Numbered from the stretch's first letter, positions 1 to 12,326 are shown. The stretch is 64,000 bases of DNA from Siphonodentalium dalli (GCA_032622095.1 CP136064.1:258333863-258397862); one strand, 5' to 3'. The notes: generated by a model from the sequence alone, not told the origin. A program made the numbers and translations.

Positions 1-2190
1 AATATAAATGCTTTCCATGTAAATGTGCTTCATTCGTGTGTGAAGTCTATTCGCCATATCAACGGTATGAAAGGTCGGGACACGTATATATTTGAAAATT
101 CATTGAGACTCCAGCTAGTCAATGAATACCTTCAAAACACCTAACATGCCCTTTATGAACAATGCACGCTGTATTGGATGTACAGCATGTTCTTGTACCA
201 AGCTCACATTTGATATGGTTACTTGCCATAAATAATGTCTCCCCCCACCTCGTCGTCTTGGAATACCATTGCTAGTATATTGTTATTCATTGGGGAATGT
301 CATCCAGGCATCTCAAATTTTGGCCACGGTCGCCAGTAATGCTGCGAGAAACGTTGCGGCCACATAGGGAATCGAGCATTCCACAGCAGCAATTGACAGT
401 GGGCCAGTTAACTGGAGGGTTCAAGTCACCACGATTCTAAATCCTGTCAGGCTGAGATCATAATTCAATTGCAAATAATACTTTCACATTCCCATAATTG
501 GATCAAGAAGGGGAAAGGATCGAAAGTATCTTCAAATATTTTTGTAGATAGAGAAACCATGATTAAACACCGTCAAGATAGAACGCCAACCTGAGCGCCC
601 ATGATTTGTAATTTGGGTCCCAATTAGAGCCATATCCAGAATCGTAGTAACCCGACACCCTCCGTCTGTAAACCTGAACAGGAAGGATAGCAGTTATGTT
701 TGTATTCCGGAAGGAAACACCATTTAGTCAAGCAACAACCCAGCAAATTTGAAATTATGGGTTAATTTTGGATAAAAGTCGCAATAATAACTAAAATCTG
801 GAATTGTGACAAGAGTGAAATTGTAATCACGATTAATTTTAGTCCGAATCCTCACCGATCACCATTAGTAGGCCATCACGAATATCATGCACCGTAGAGC
901 AAGATAAGCCTATCGGCTCAGACCGGTTTGTGTAGAATTGCAGCTATTGTTCATCAATGCAGAAACTACCAGATAGATATGAAAGCGACCTACATGGCTG
1001 ATAGTGATCCGTAGCGATGATGTCCGTGGGACAATGACATGTCATGTTTGCAATCATTAAATGCTAGCAGTTCTAAATTCGACAGTGAAGTTGATGCGCT
1101 GTACGAGAAGCGAATCATGAACAGAATTCTGAACCTTGTCAGATATCAATCCCTGTCTGAAATTAATAATGACACTACCGATTCTTAGTACTACTACAGT
1201 CATTAAGTAACCAATTAACAATGATTATTAAACATGAAACAGTTCCATTCTGATATGATAAACTGTAGTCAACTTCAAGCGTCGACAAACACATCAGGAT
1301 CATGGAGACATGTGTGACAGAATTGAAACATAAAACACAAAGTATTATGTGAAAGCACGTTGTTCTGATGAGTAGCGAGGGAATTAATGAAAGAAAATTC
1401 CCCAAGATGAAACGCCATAGTATAAGAACATTTGCACGAAATTAGGAGACTGCGGATAGCGAATCACGTGGCAGTTACGGTCGGACAAATTCTAACCTAC
1501 CTTAGAGGTTCTATAATATATGTTTTTCGCACAATAAACGTAACCTTATGATAGATAGCATCATCAGTAGCGAGGGAATGATTGAAAGAAAATTCCGCGA
1601 GTTGAAAAAACCATGAGTAAAATAACACGAAATTAGGAGACTTCGGTTATTAATACGAACCACGTGGCATTAACAGTCTGACCAAGTCTATAATACCTTA
1701 TAGGGTCTATAAGAATTCCATATATGTATTGTTCACAACAATCAATGTGCGTTGTATCATTGAAACGATGGCCGCGCTATGGCGAATTTATAGACGCAAA
1801 TAAGTGATCGGCAGTTTTGTCGAAAACACGGAACAATTGTATGTTTGAAGCGAAATGGTCCATGAATTCGAAACCGATAATAATAAGAACGAACGCGGAG
1901 GCAACCAAAAGAATTATTGTCTAGATAAACTGAATTTGTTGAGTTTGTAGGTGAAACTCCAAATTCAAAGACACCCTTATACTTATCCTTGTTGGCTCTG
2001 CGGCAGGAAATAAAAATTGGCGATTCTCATGCGTACATACGGGTATGTAGGGAGTTCACACGTGACTAATCTGAGCAGGACAATGAGCGTCGGTAGGCGA
2101 CCAAAAAGTTAACCCTTTCCTACCGTGGCTTGCAAAGCAGGACATATATCCTTATAGTTCAGTGTGAAGGCTTCCTTTGGCGGAAATATA
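1..2190. repeat. Dispersed ~2-kb repeat, copy A
   Basis: This stretch is diverged but collinear with 18.6-20.4 kb. Shared marks include the cacgaaattaggagact block followed by cacgtgg, 'atggt(t/g)acttgcca', and the right end ttcctt(t)ggcggaaa. It contains an internal direct duplication of about 197 bp (near 1369 and again near 1566, both starting agtagcgaggga). No protein domain is recognisable. It ends about 15 bp from the donor of POLRMT exon 21. The family is unknown to me; no terminal repeats are obvious because the window cuts the left end. Confidence 0.6.
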
Positions 2191-2205
2191 AAAGTATCTA
2201 CTTAC

Positions 2206-2284
2206 ATCCAAAGGTCGATCAGCTGAATCAAGGATGTTCTCCATATGATCATTAGCAAACTGTAGTCTCTCATCATTGGATGAC
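2206..2284 (-). CDS. POLRMT: POLRMT exon 21 (last exon in window)
   Basis: This 79-nt exon encodes residues 1031-1057 of the assembled protein, including the block NILDSADRPLD, which matches the human DDILDSADQPL region that follows the GLDWLKIH helix. The acceptor is ctctgattcag at 2285 and the donor is GTAAGT ending at 2200. The phase is 2 in and 0 out. The next expected block (the G-K-W-W region leading to PWQ and then the first catalytic aspartate) was looked for on the minus strand of 1-2200 and not found. Confidence 0.9.
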
Positions 2285-3448
2285 CTGAATCAGAGATAGG
2301 TTACAATTGATAAACTTACAGGCCTGAAAATAAGGTGCCAGACAATTGCAGAATGAGGGCCCCAGAGGTTACTTTAGTGACTAGCACAGGGTTTCCGCTA
2401 GGGGTTGGGGAATGTGGCCGTATTTGGGAAGCATCTACCCAGCACCCTGTCGGGAGAAAATTTTGATGTTTATCACTGAAACTTATCCATTTCCTTGCAC
2501 TTGAGACAACAATCAGGAACATTGAAACTTTGTATAGAAACCAAATTAAAACAGATAGTCTATCTTTGATCTCAAGTTAATGAACTAAAAGCATGTAAGC
2601 ACCATGCACCACATACAATTGATACAACGACTTTTATATCAGTATCAATATTAAAAGCCGACATCAAAGAAATTACTGGGGTTGGAAAGACACATTGTCC
2701 CACTCAGTGTTACGTCAGAGCTCATGTCAGTGATGCCACATGCTTTGCACATGTTCTGCATGCCTGATTTCTTTGTATTTTATACAGTACTGATCAGAAC
2801 AAGTTGGTGTAAACTCAAAAGCCAAATTTCTCAGACGGAGATGACCACATGCTTGATTTGTATAATGGATAATTTTCCATTCATTGGATGAGGAATAAAT
2901 ACACTGATAATAACTATTAATATTAAATTATTTTTTTTTAGTTTTTATCAAACATTTCTTTGATACAGACCTTGTTTTGAGGTAAAAAGTCCGCACTGCT
3001 CATCGCAGGGACTGCAAAAACTCAACCTGCATTCATGGTTGTAGCTCAGTATTCAGTCCCCCCCCCCACGTAATGACTTACCGATGTATATTGTGCATTT
3101 TGAGGGGAAATAGTTGGTCAGAACATTGGGACTTATATAGACAGAAATATACAGTAAATTAAAATGCGAGAAACGCTGATTACTACTAAACATTCGCCAA
3201 CAAAGCGTTGCCCAGGATGATGCAGACAACTGTGCACGTGGTCCGCGGACCGCGGTATTAATAATGTCTTATTCAGGGACCAAGTGTAGGATTCCTTGCA
3301 ATCTGTGAATCATCAGTGTCGGTGATCGCTCGTCCTGAGTAAAAAAGGGGCTGAGTTGGTCTGTTGCTATTTTGTGACCAACGTTATGTCAAGGTTGGGA
3401 AGGGGAATGAGGCCGCTGGACGGCCAGCCTGCCATGGTAGTGGAAACC
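2285..3448. other. Intron 20, upstream half; no recognised element
   Basis: This is AT-rich intron sequence. I see a short C run near 3059-3067 and a small GC palindrome near 3240-3256 (gtccgcggaccgcgg). No ORF has coding character and no repeat family was recognised. Confidence 0.5.
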
Positions 3449-4140
3449 CTGGACTAGCATCACCAAATTCATCCTCTGCAAACCTCATTCTGCTTAGGCC
3501 TCATCTCTGGAAAGTATCTTTATTATCAAATTAACAATTTTCTTAGTTTTTATTAGAAACTTCTGTCGAAAGTTTCTTTTTCATTTTTAGTTTACTTTCT
3601 CTATATCCCCAAATTGGCAGAAGGCACAATGCGTAATCAAGATGCTCAAAGGTTGCAAATCACCACCTTCACCATCTGGGAACTTAAATCTAAGTCTAGG
3701 TCTGCCACAGCAAATGAGGCCCCCAGAGGATGATTTGGTGATGCTAGCCCTCTGTGCGATGTAGCAACACTAAATTCACCCTCTGGGGTCCTCATTCTGC
3801 TAATGTCCACACCATATGTTCTGGCTGGGTACAATCGATAAACTTTCACAACAATTTGCTTTCACCATAATAATGTAGTCAATAATTGGATTTAAGTTCC
3901 CAGATGGTGATGTGCACCCATTGGTCACTTTGATTATGCACTGTGTCGTCTGCCAATTTGGGGATATAGAAAAACTAAAATAAAAAAAAGAAACTTTCTA
4001 AAGCAATTTAATTGATAATAAAGATACTTTCCAGAGAAGATGAGGCCTAAGCAGAATGAGGTCCCCAGAGGATGTATTGGTGACGCTACCCTGCACAGCG
4101 AGCTGGCATCACAAAATTCACCCTCTAGGGACCTCATTCA
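3449..4140. mobile_element. Long, degraded member of the hAT-like fold-back family
   Basis: The arms at about 3449-3630 and 3945-4140 are inverted copies: both carry the caccaaattca(c/t)cctctg block, the aggcctcatct block, an AT-rich stretch, and 'ctatatccccaaattggcaga'-type sequence read in opposite directions. The same longer layout is seen at 40,273-40,712, 28,586-28,993 and 7,585-7,946, whereas most family members are only about 250 bp. The ends are too eroded to call a target duplication. Confidence 0.65.
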
Positions 4141-4216
4141 CCATATTTTCAGGCAGAACACAAGGTCAATTTCAAATTGAGTATTCATGGTGGATAGAAA
4201 GGGAGGCGACTCATAC

Positions 4217-4328
4217 CTTTTCTTGAACCCTGTCAGATTTATAAGATGGATTTTTAACCAATCGAGTCCACTCTTTCCCAGAGGTTTCCCTTTGGCAAAC
4301 ACCAACATCGATCGAACAACATCAGCTC
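4217..4328 (-). CDS. POLRMT: POLRMT exon 20
   Basis: This 112-nt exon encodes residues 994-1031. It holds the most diagnostic block of the gene: FAKGKPLG followed by [18 protein letters not shown], nearly identical to vertebrate POLRMT (FAQGRPLG...[18 protein letters not shown]). The acceptor is tttttacag and the donor is GTATGA. The phase is 1 in (G from exon 19 plus GA) and 2 out (AG completed by the first G of exon 21). Confidence 0.96.
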
Positions 4329-4657
4329 CTGTAAAAATAAAAACTTTTAGTAGATACTTGAAAAGGACCAACTGAGATCCTGCGAAAAACAAAAACAAAC
4401 AGCCAATGAGATCCATTATATACGTGATAAGAAAGAGCATTGAACAAGCAATGTGAGGTCTTGTAAAGTAATGTTATAACATATTATAGTACACCCAATT
4501 GTTTTTAGTGTTATTAGTTTCGAATTCCTGAAATATAAATGGTGCAAGAAATGTTCAAAAGGCCAAAAAATTATTGAGAATGGCCCCAGTTTTGGCCGAT
4601 CGATTTTCTGGGTCAGCACGAACACTGGTCATGATCCTTTTCACATCAGACATTTCA

Positions 4658-6415
4658 CGATTGTATATAGACACACATCGGACCACCAACTAAAGCAATG
4701 CAGAGCAACGATTGTATATAGACACACATCAGACCACCAACTAAAGCAATGCAGAGCAACGATTGTATATAGACACACATCAGACCACCAACTAAAGCAA
4801 TGCAGAGCAACGATTGTATATAGACACACATCAGACCACCAACTAAAGCAATGCAGAGCAACGATTGTATATAGACACACATCAGACCACCAACTAAAGC
4901 AATGCAGAGCAACGATTGTATATAGACACACATCAGACCACCAACTAAAGCAATGCAGAGCAACGATTGTATATAGACACCAACTAAAGCAATGCAGAGC
5001 AACGATTGTATATAGACACACATCAGACCACCAACTAAAGCAATGCAGAGCAACGATTGTATATAGACACACATCAGACCACCAACTAAAGCAATGCAGA
5101 GCAACGATTGTATATAGACACACATCAGACCACCAACTAAAGCAATGCAGAGCAACGATTGTATATAGACACACATCAGACCACCAACTAAAGCAATGCA
5201 GAGCAACGATTGTATATAGACACACATCAGACCACCAACTAAAGCAATGCAGAGCAACGATTGTATATAGACACACATCAGACCACCAACTAAAGCAATG
5301 CAGAGCAACGATTGTATATAGAAACACATCAGACCACCAACTAAAGCAATGCAGAGCAACGATTGTATATAGACATCAGACCACCAACTAAAGCAATGCA
5401 GAGCAACGATTGTATATAGACACACATCAGACCACCAACTAAAGCAATGCAGAGCAACGATTGTATATAGACACACATCAGACCACCAACTAAAGCAATG
5501 CAGAGCAACGATTGTATATAGACACACATCAGACCACTAACTAAAGCAATGCAGAGCAACGATTGTATATAGACACACATCAGACCACCAACTAAAGCAA
5601 TGCAGAGCAACGATTGTATATAGACACACATCAGACCACCAACTAAAGCAATGCAGAGCAACGATTGTATATAGACACACATCAGACCACCAACTAAAGC
5701 AATGCAGAGCAACGATTGTATATAGACATCAGACCACCAACTAAAGCAATGCAGATCAACGATTGTATATAGACACACATCAGACCACCAACTAAAGCAA
5801 TGCAGAGCAACGATTGTATATAGACACACATCAGACCACCAACTAAAGCAATGCAGAGCAACGATTGTATATAGACACACATCAGACCACCAACTAAAGC
5901 AATGCAGAGCAACGATTGTATATAGACACACATCAGACCACCAACTAAAGCAATGCAGAGCAACGATTGTATATAGACACACATCAGACCACCAACTAAA
6001 GCAATGCAGAGCAACGATTGTATATAGACACACATCAGACCACCAACTAAAGCAATGCAGAGCAACGATTGTATATAGACACACATCAGACCACCAACTA
6101 AAGCAATGCAGAGCAACGATTGTATATAGACACACATCAGACCACCAACTAAAGCAATGCAGAGCAACGATTGTATATAGACACACATCAGACCACCAAC
6201 TAAAGCAATGCAGAGCAACGATTGTATATAGACACACATCAGACCACCAACTAACGCAATGCAGAGCAATGATTGTATATAGACACACATCAGACCACCA
6301 ACTAACGCAATGCAGAGCAACGATTGTATATAGACCACCAACTAACGCAATGTAGAGCAACGATTGTATATAGACGACCAACTAACGCAATGCAGAGCAA
6401 CGATTGTATATAGAC
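4658..6415. repeat. 51-bp minisatellite, about 35 copies
   Basis: The tandem array has a 51-bp unit that begins cgattgtatatagacacaca and ends gcaatgcagagcaa, with very low divergence between copies. Several units carry small internal deletions (near 4980, 5372, 5727, 6332 and 6375). The last units on the right share an a-to-c change (actaacg for actaaag), so copy variants are clustered. Because 51 is divisible by 3 and the unit has no stop on the minus strand in at least two frames, it gives long spurious ORFs with 17-residue periods. It lies in intron 19 of POLRMT, so these ORFs are not expected to be translated. Confidence 0.97.
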
Positions 6416-6512
6416 AATTGACAATGAATAATCCTTGCATCTCACGAGAGAAAAACCATACACTACTCAGAACAGTTAACTGTTATGTATATGTGACCCG
6501 CCATACCAAATT

Positions 6513-6893
6513 TTTTACCCTGTGCCAATGCATTCTCTTATATATGCGAGTCGACCATAGGTCGCCTCGCATATATAAGAGAATGCATTGGCCTAACAAT
6601 TTTTTACAATTTTAATAATTTGTTCTTGTATTCTTTAACAATTTTATAATTTCACCCATACAGAGCCCCAGACAAACATGAGCAGATGACACTCTTCTAT
6701 ATGCTTCTATATATGTGTGGGGCTCCCTGCAGGGTAATGGATGTTTTTTATTTTATGTCCTAAAAATTGTAAGAAACATTTATTTAAAAAAAATGATAAA
6801 AAATTGTTAGGCCAATGCATTCTCTTATATATGCGAGGCGACCTATGGTCGACTTGCATATATAAGAGAATGCATTGGCACAGGGTAAAAAAA
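6513..6893. repeat. Pair of 67-bp hairpins in a larger inverted repeat
   Basis: Two near-perfect hairpins, at 6525-6591 and 6812-6878, begin ccaatgcattctcttatata and close on the reverse complement with a short central loop (cataggt or ctatggt). Their flanks are also inverted: ttaccctgtgcc on the left, ggcacagggtaa on the right. The whole 380-bp stretch is therefore a palindrome with hairpins inside it. The hairpin module recurs at 7046, 25,977, 29,313 and 41,252 inside TTAA-flanked elements. Confidence 0.85.
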
Positions 6894-7001
6894 TCCCGAC
6901 TTACGACTGGATTTGATATGGCAGATCGCATATTATATTTTCTATACCAGTTTGTTATGACCCATACCACAATGAAACACACGGTTAGAACTAACACATT
7001 C

Positions 7002-7479
7002 TTAACCCTTTCAGTGCCAGGTCCGATTTTTGTATCAACCCTGTACCAATGCATTCTCTTATATATGCGAGTCCACCATAGGTCGCCTCGCATATATAAG
7101 AGAATGCATTGGCCTAACAATTTTTCATCATTTGTTTTAATTTTTTACAATTTTTTACAATTTTAATAATTTTTTCTTATATTCTTTAACTCTTTCAGTG
7201 CCAGACTTATTTTGTAGGTTTAGTGCCAGGGAATCTTATGTTTTTTCATGGGCATAAAAATTATTACTATGAATACTTGGTGATAGTGTTGAGTTATAAC
7301 ATGCCCCTAAGGTTTTATCCAGTTTGTTTTTAAATTTGCTATAGCATGCTTAAGCATACCCAAAAAAAATTCAACCAAAACAAAATAAAATCTAAAAAAA
7401 AAGTTATTTTTTTAGGGCCGATTTTACAGACCATAAATTAGGGCCGATGAGATCGGCCCCTGGCACTGAAAGGGTTAAA
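7002..7479. mobile_element. piggyBac-like non-autonomous element (TTAA, CCCTTTCAGTGCC ends)
   Basis: The element is bounded by TTAA on both sides, with inverted ends TTAACCCTTTCAGTGCCAGG and its complement. The piggyBac superfamily characteristically uses TTAA targets and ends starting CCC. It carries the 67-bp hairpin at 7046-7112 and a small gggccgat-agatcggccc palindrome near the right end. It has no transposase ORF. Sister copies are at 29,260-29,700 and, inverted, at 40,944-41,370. Confidence 0.8.
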
Positions 7480-7584
7480 GCTACAACATTATCAGCCATT
7501 TCTGTTAAAATAATGTGCAAATATACCGAATGACGTAGGGCTGAGAGTATGATAACATTCTGAGAGTGGAATAACACAGTCTTC

Positions 7585-7946
7585 TCAAGCCTGTGCTTAG
7601 TGTGCTGCCATTTGAAGAATGAGGTCCCTAGAGGGTGAATTTAGTGATGCTAGCCAGCTATGCGGGATAGCGTCACTAAATAACGTGGGGACCACATTCT
7701 GCTTAGGCCTCATCTTCTCTGGGAAGTATCTTTATTATCACAGGTTCCCAATGGGTGTACATCACAATATTTACCATTTGGGAACCTCACTCTGAGTAAA
7801 TGTCTCCATAGTTGATGAGGCCATGCAGAATGAGGTCCCCAGAGGGAGAATTTGGTGATGCTAGCCCACTATGCTGGATAGTGTCACTAAATTCATCCTC
7901 TGGGGACATCATTATGCAAATGACAGGCACACTAAGCTCTGGCTAG
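7585..7946. mobile_element. Degraded hAT-like fold-back element
   Basis: The left end is caagcctgtgcttagtgtg, then gaatgaggtccctagagggt; the right side mirrors it with tcctctgggga and gcaaatgacaggcacacta. It contains two inner palindromic halves (tagtgatgctagcc...ggatagcgtcacta). No ORF. No clear target duplication remains. Confidence 0.65.
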
Positions 7947-8086
7947 CACTCGCTTGCAGACACACATCAAGTATGTTAAGTTCAAATAGATTGTTACAGT
8001 AATTCAAATCTTTCAAATCTTGCACTCTTGACATGAGATAAATTCATGTGTTATTTCTTAATTAATTTGAATTATATAGTGCTTAC

Positions 8087-8171
8087 CAAGATGGTTGAAG
8101 TGAGGTGGAATTGGATAAGTTCTACTTCTAAAGTCCAGATTATGTGGAAACCAGAGAATATCATCTTTGAA
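8087..8171 (-). CDS. POLRMT: POLRMT exon 19 (carries the DxxGR motif position)
   Basis: This 85-nt exon encodes residues 966-994: [14 protein letters not shown], then [15 protein letters not shown]. The corresponding block in human POLRMT is [23 protein letters not shown]. The DxxGR motif of single-subunit RNA polymerases (residues 421-425 in T7 RNA polymerase) here reads D978-F-R-S981-R982; the glycine is replaced by serine (AGT, one transition from GGT). The acceptor is atttatttcag and the donor is GTAAGC. The phase is 0 in and 1 out. Confidence 0.95.
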
Positions 8172-8251
8172 CTGAAATAAATCAAAACGAAGTAAACATT
8201 AAGTAACTGTAAAGAGCCCAAATTTGAATAAAGGACCGTAACTCTACCTGA

Positions 8252-11200
8252 AAATGAAAGTGTCAATGACACTGTAGCTCAACTTAGGTAGGGGAATAAT
8301 TTAATGGTCGACAGTAAATGGAGGAATAGGAAAAGTGCTAATTGAAATGTCTAAGTAAGACTAGATGTACATGTCAATATCAACATTCATAACAGGTTTC
8401 ATAATGATCGGATCAGGGATGTGGTGATTATGGTGTGCCAAAGGATTTATTGATGCAAAGAGTAAATTCTAAAATGGCCGAATTACCCCAAAATGACTTG
8501 TTCCCATCTACAGCCTTTACAAATCTCATAATGATCTGATCAAAGGTATGACCTGTAGCCTGTGCCAATGGATTTAGTCATGCAAAGAGTAAAATCCAAG
8601 ATGGCTGCTGGCGGCCATGTTTTTCGGCTGAACGACCCCAAATGACTCGTATCCCATCTACAAGTCATTGTTAACATACATGACAAATTTCTTGAAGTTC
8701 CGACCAAAGCTACGACCTGTAGCCCGCACCAAAGGATTTATTCATGCAAAGAGTAAAATCCAATATGGCTGCTGGCGGACATGTTTTTTAGCCAAACGAC
8801 CCCAAAATGACTCGTTCCCATCTACATGTTAATATTAACAACCATGATAAATATCATGATGATCAGACAAACAGTACGACCTGTAGCCCGTGCCAATGGA
8901 TTGAATTTTGAAATCCAAGATGGCTGCCAGCGGCCATGTTTTTTGGTCGTATGACCCCAAAATCACTCGTTCCCATCTACATGTCATTGTTAACATCCAT
9001 GACAAATTTCATGAAGTTCTGATCAAAACTACGACCTGTAACCTGCGCCAAAGGATTTAGTCATGCAAAGAGTAAAATCCAAGATGGCTGCCAGCGGCCA
9101 TGTTTTTTGGTCGTATGACCCCAAAATCACTCGTTCCCATCTACATGTCAATGTCAACATTCATGACAAAATTCATAAAGATCAGACCATAGGTACGACC
9201 TGTAGCCCGCGCCAAAGGATTTAGTCATGCAAAGAGTAAAATCCATGATGGCTGCTGGCGGCCATGTTTTTTGGCCGAACAACCCCAAAATCACTCGTTC
9301 CCATCTACATGTCATTGTTAACAGCCATGACAAATTTCATGAAGTTCTGATCAAAACTACGACCTGTAGCCTGCGCCAAAGGATTTAGTCATGCAAAGAG
9401 TAAAATCCATGATGGCTGCTGGCGGCCATGTTTTTTGGCCGAACAACCCCAAAATCACTCGTTCCCATCTACATGTCATTGTTAACATCCATGACAAATT
9501 TCATGAAGTTCCGATCAAAACTACGACCTGTAGCCTGCGCCAAATGATTTAGTCATGCAAAGAGTAAAATCCAAGATGGCTGCTGACGGCCATGTTTTTT
9601 GGCCGAACGACCCCAAAATGACTCGTTCCCATCTACATGTCAATATTAACATCCGTGACAAATTTCATGATGATCAAACGAACAGTACGACCTGTAGCCC
9701 GCGCCAATGGATTGAATTTTGAAATCCAAGATGGCCACCAGCGGCCATGTTTTTTGGCCGAATGACCCCAAAATGAATCGTTCCCATCTACATGTCAATG
9801 TCAACATTCATGCAAAATTTCATAAACATCAGACCAAAGGTACTACCTGTAGCCTGCGCCAAAGGAAATTGTTGATGGACACACAGACACACGGACGCCA
9901 AGCCATGGCAAAATGACTCGTTCCCATCTACATGTTAATATTAACATCCATGATAAATATCATGATGATCAGACAAACAGTACGACCTGTAGCCCGTGCC
10001 AATGGATTGAATTTTGAAATCCAAAATGGCCACCAGCGGCCATGTTTTTTGGCCGAATGACCCCAAAATTACTCGTTCCCATCTACATGTCAATGTCAAC
10101 ATTCATGACAAAATTCATAAAGATCAGACCATAGGTACGACCTGTAGCCTGCGCCAAAGGATTTAGTCATGCAAAGAGTAAAATCCATGATGGCTGCTGG
10201 CGGCCATGTTTTTTGGCCGAACAACCCCAAAATCACTCGTTCCCATCTACATGTCATTGTTAACATCCATGACAAATTTCATGAAGTTCTGATCAAAACT
10301 ACGACCTGTAGCCTGCGCCAAAGGATTTAGTCATGCAAAGAGTAAAATCCAAGATGGCTGCCAGCGGCCATGTTTTTTGGCCGTATGACCCCAAAATGAC
10401 TCGTTCCCATATACATGTCAATATCAATATTCACGACAAATTTCATAAAGGTCAGACCAAAGCTACAACCTGTAGCCCTCGCCAAAGAATTTAGTCATGC
10501 AAAGAGTAAAATCCAAGATGGCTGCTGGCGGCCATGTTTTTTGGCTGAACGACCCCAAAATCACTCGTTCCCATCTACATGTCAATATTAACATCCATGA
10601 CAAATTTCATGATGATCAGACGAACAGCACGACCTGTAGCCCACGCCAATGGATTGAATTTTGAAATCCAAAATGGCCACCAGTGGCCATGTTTTTCGGC
10701 CGAATGACCCCAAAATGACTCGTTTCCCATCTACATGTCAATGTCAACATTCATGACAAAATTCATAAAGATCAGACCATAGGTACGACCTGTAGCCTGC
10801 GCCAAAGGATTTAGTCATGCAAAGAGTAAAATCCATGATGGCTGCTGGCAGCCATGTTTTTTGGCCGAACAACCCCAAAATCACTCGTTCTCATCTACAT
10901 GTCATTGTTAACATCCATGACAAATTTCATGAAGTTCTGATCAAAACTACGACCTGTAGCCTGCGCCAAATGATTTAGTCATGCAAAGAGTAAAATCCAA
11001 GATGGCTGCCAGCGGCCATGTTTTTTGGCCGAACGACCCCAAAATCACTCGTTCCCATCTACATGTCAATATTAACATCCATGACAAATTTCATAATGAT
11101 CAGACGAACAGTACGACCTGTAGCCCGTGCCAATGGATTGAATTTTGAAATCCAAAATGGCCACCAGCGGCCATGTTTTTTGGCCGAATGACCCCAAAAT

Positions 11201-11846
11201 GACTCGTTCCCATCTACATGTCAATGTCAACATTCATGACAAATTTCATAAAGATCAGACCAAAGATACGACCTGTAGCCCGCACCAAAGGATTTAGTCA
11301 TGCAAAGAGTAAAATCCAAGATGGCTGCTGGCGGCCATGTTTTTTGGCCGAACAACCCCAAAATCACTCGTTCCCATCTACATGTCATTGTTAACATCCA
11401 TGACAAATTTCATGAAGTTCCGATCAAAACTACGACCTGTAGCCTGCGCCAAATGATTTAGTCATGCAATGAGTAAAATCCAAGATGGCTGCTGACGGCC
11501 ATGTTTTTTGGCCGAACGACCCCAAAATGACTCGTTCCCATCTACATGTCAATATTAACATCCATGACAAATTTCATGATGATCAAACGAACAGTACGAC
11601 CTGTAGCCCGCGCCAATGGATTGAATTTTGAAATCCAAGATGGCCACCAGCGGCCATGTTTTTTGGCCGAATGACCCCAAAATGACTCGTTCCCATCTAC
11701 ATGTCAATGTCAACATTCATGCAAAATTTCATAAACATCAGACCAAAGGTACTACCTGTAGCCTGCGCCAAAGGAAATTGTTGACGGACACACAGACACA
11801 CGGACGCCAAGCCATGGCAATAGCTCAAACTTGAGCTAAAAAGGGG
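8252..11846. repeat. Degenerate tandem array, ~160-165-bp unit, about 20 units
   Basis: The unit has the marks tgcaaagagtaaaatccaag, atggctgctggcggccatgt, cgttcccatctacatgtcaa and tacgacctgtagcc. The array opens with tgacactgtagctcaactt (also found at 26.75 kb) and closes with ggacacacagacacacggac and tagctcaaacttgagctaaa. The closing tail also appears in the middle (near 9870-9912), truncated and fused to another unit. The region 9719-9916 is almost identical to 11,628-11,834, 1909 bp further on, so a multi-unit block has been duplicated. Short apparent ORFs in it are repeat artefacts. Confidence 0.93.
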
Positions 11847-11936
11847 GTATAATGAACAGACGAACGGTCCAATAACATAATACATCCCGTTTTATTAACA
11901 GGTGTATAAAAATGAAGATGCTACATATGAGTATAC

Positions 11937-12057
11937 CTTGTTAGCTATAGAGAGTCTGTACAATTCACTGCACCAAAGAGAATGCATCTCAGCTTTAACT
12001 TGCTTCAGGTGTAATATCTCTTTATAGAGCTTAGTCCTCTCCTCTGATGTCAGTCCC
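11937..12057 (-). CDS. POLRMT: POLRMT exon 18
   Basis: This 121-nt exon encodes residues 925-965, including LKQVKAEMHSLWCSELYRL and SIANK. Human POLRMT has CQKVAREMHSLRAEALYRLSLAQ at the same place, at the start of the catalytic half. The acceptor is atgtttcgacag and the donor is GTATAC. The phase is 2 in (AA plus G gives Lys) and 0 out. Confidence 0.95.
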
Positions 12058-12178
12058 CTGTCGAAACATCAATCACAAATTATTAAGTAAAATAAAATTA
12101 ATTTAAATCTGCGCATATTGTTTCAATGTCTGACATTAAACATTTTAAGGAGCTGGAGTATTAAGGAGATAAATATAC

Positions 12179-12326
12179 TGTTTCGTTGGATATTTGAGGA
12201 TTGGAGCATGAAATCAGTTTGTGAAAAAAGCAGGCTTGCCAGTGAGATCAGTTTGTGAAAAAAGCAGGCTTGCCAGTGAGATCAAACTGTTTTCATGCTC
12301 AATATTTTCAAATATCCAATGAAACA
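12179..12326. repeat. Small fold-back with an internal 34-bp direct duplication
   Basis: Outer arms tgtttcgttggatatttga and tcaaatatccaatgaaaca are inverted copies. Between them atcagtttgtgaaaaaagca...gccagtgag occurs twice head to tail, followed by part of the left arm inverted (ttcatgctcaat against attggagcatgaa). No ORF. Confidence 0.8.

Noticed and set aside
1..2200. Remaining catalytic exons of POLRMT
   Set aside because: I looked on the minus strand for the tryptophan-rich block and catalytic motifs and found none; the region is a dispersed repeat.
4641..6381. Long minus-strand ORFs of 215-346 codons with a 17-residue repeat
   Set aside because: They are read-through of a 51-bp minisatellite inside a POLRMT intron; the unit length is divisible by three and lacks stops, and there is no start context or domain.
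4658..6415. CRISPR-like array
   Set aside because: The repeats are contiguous with no unique spacers, and the window is clearly animal nuclear DNA.
9719..11834. Two almost identical 65-68-codon ORFs (MKSKMATSGHVF...)
   Set aside because: They are the same repeat unit 1909 bp apart in a non-coding array, not a duplicated gene.
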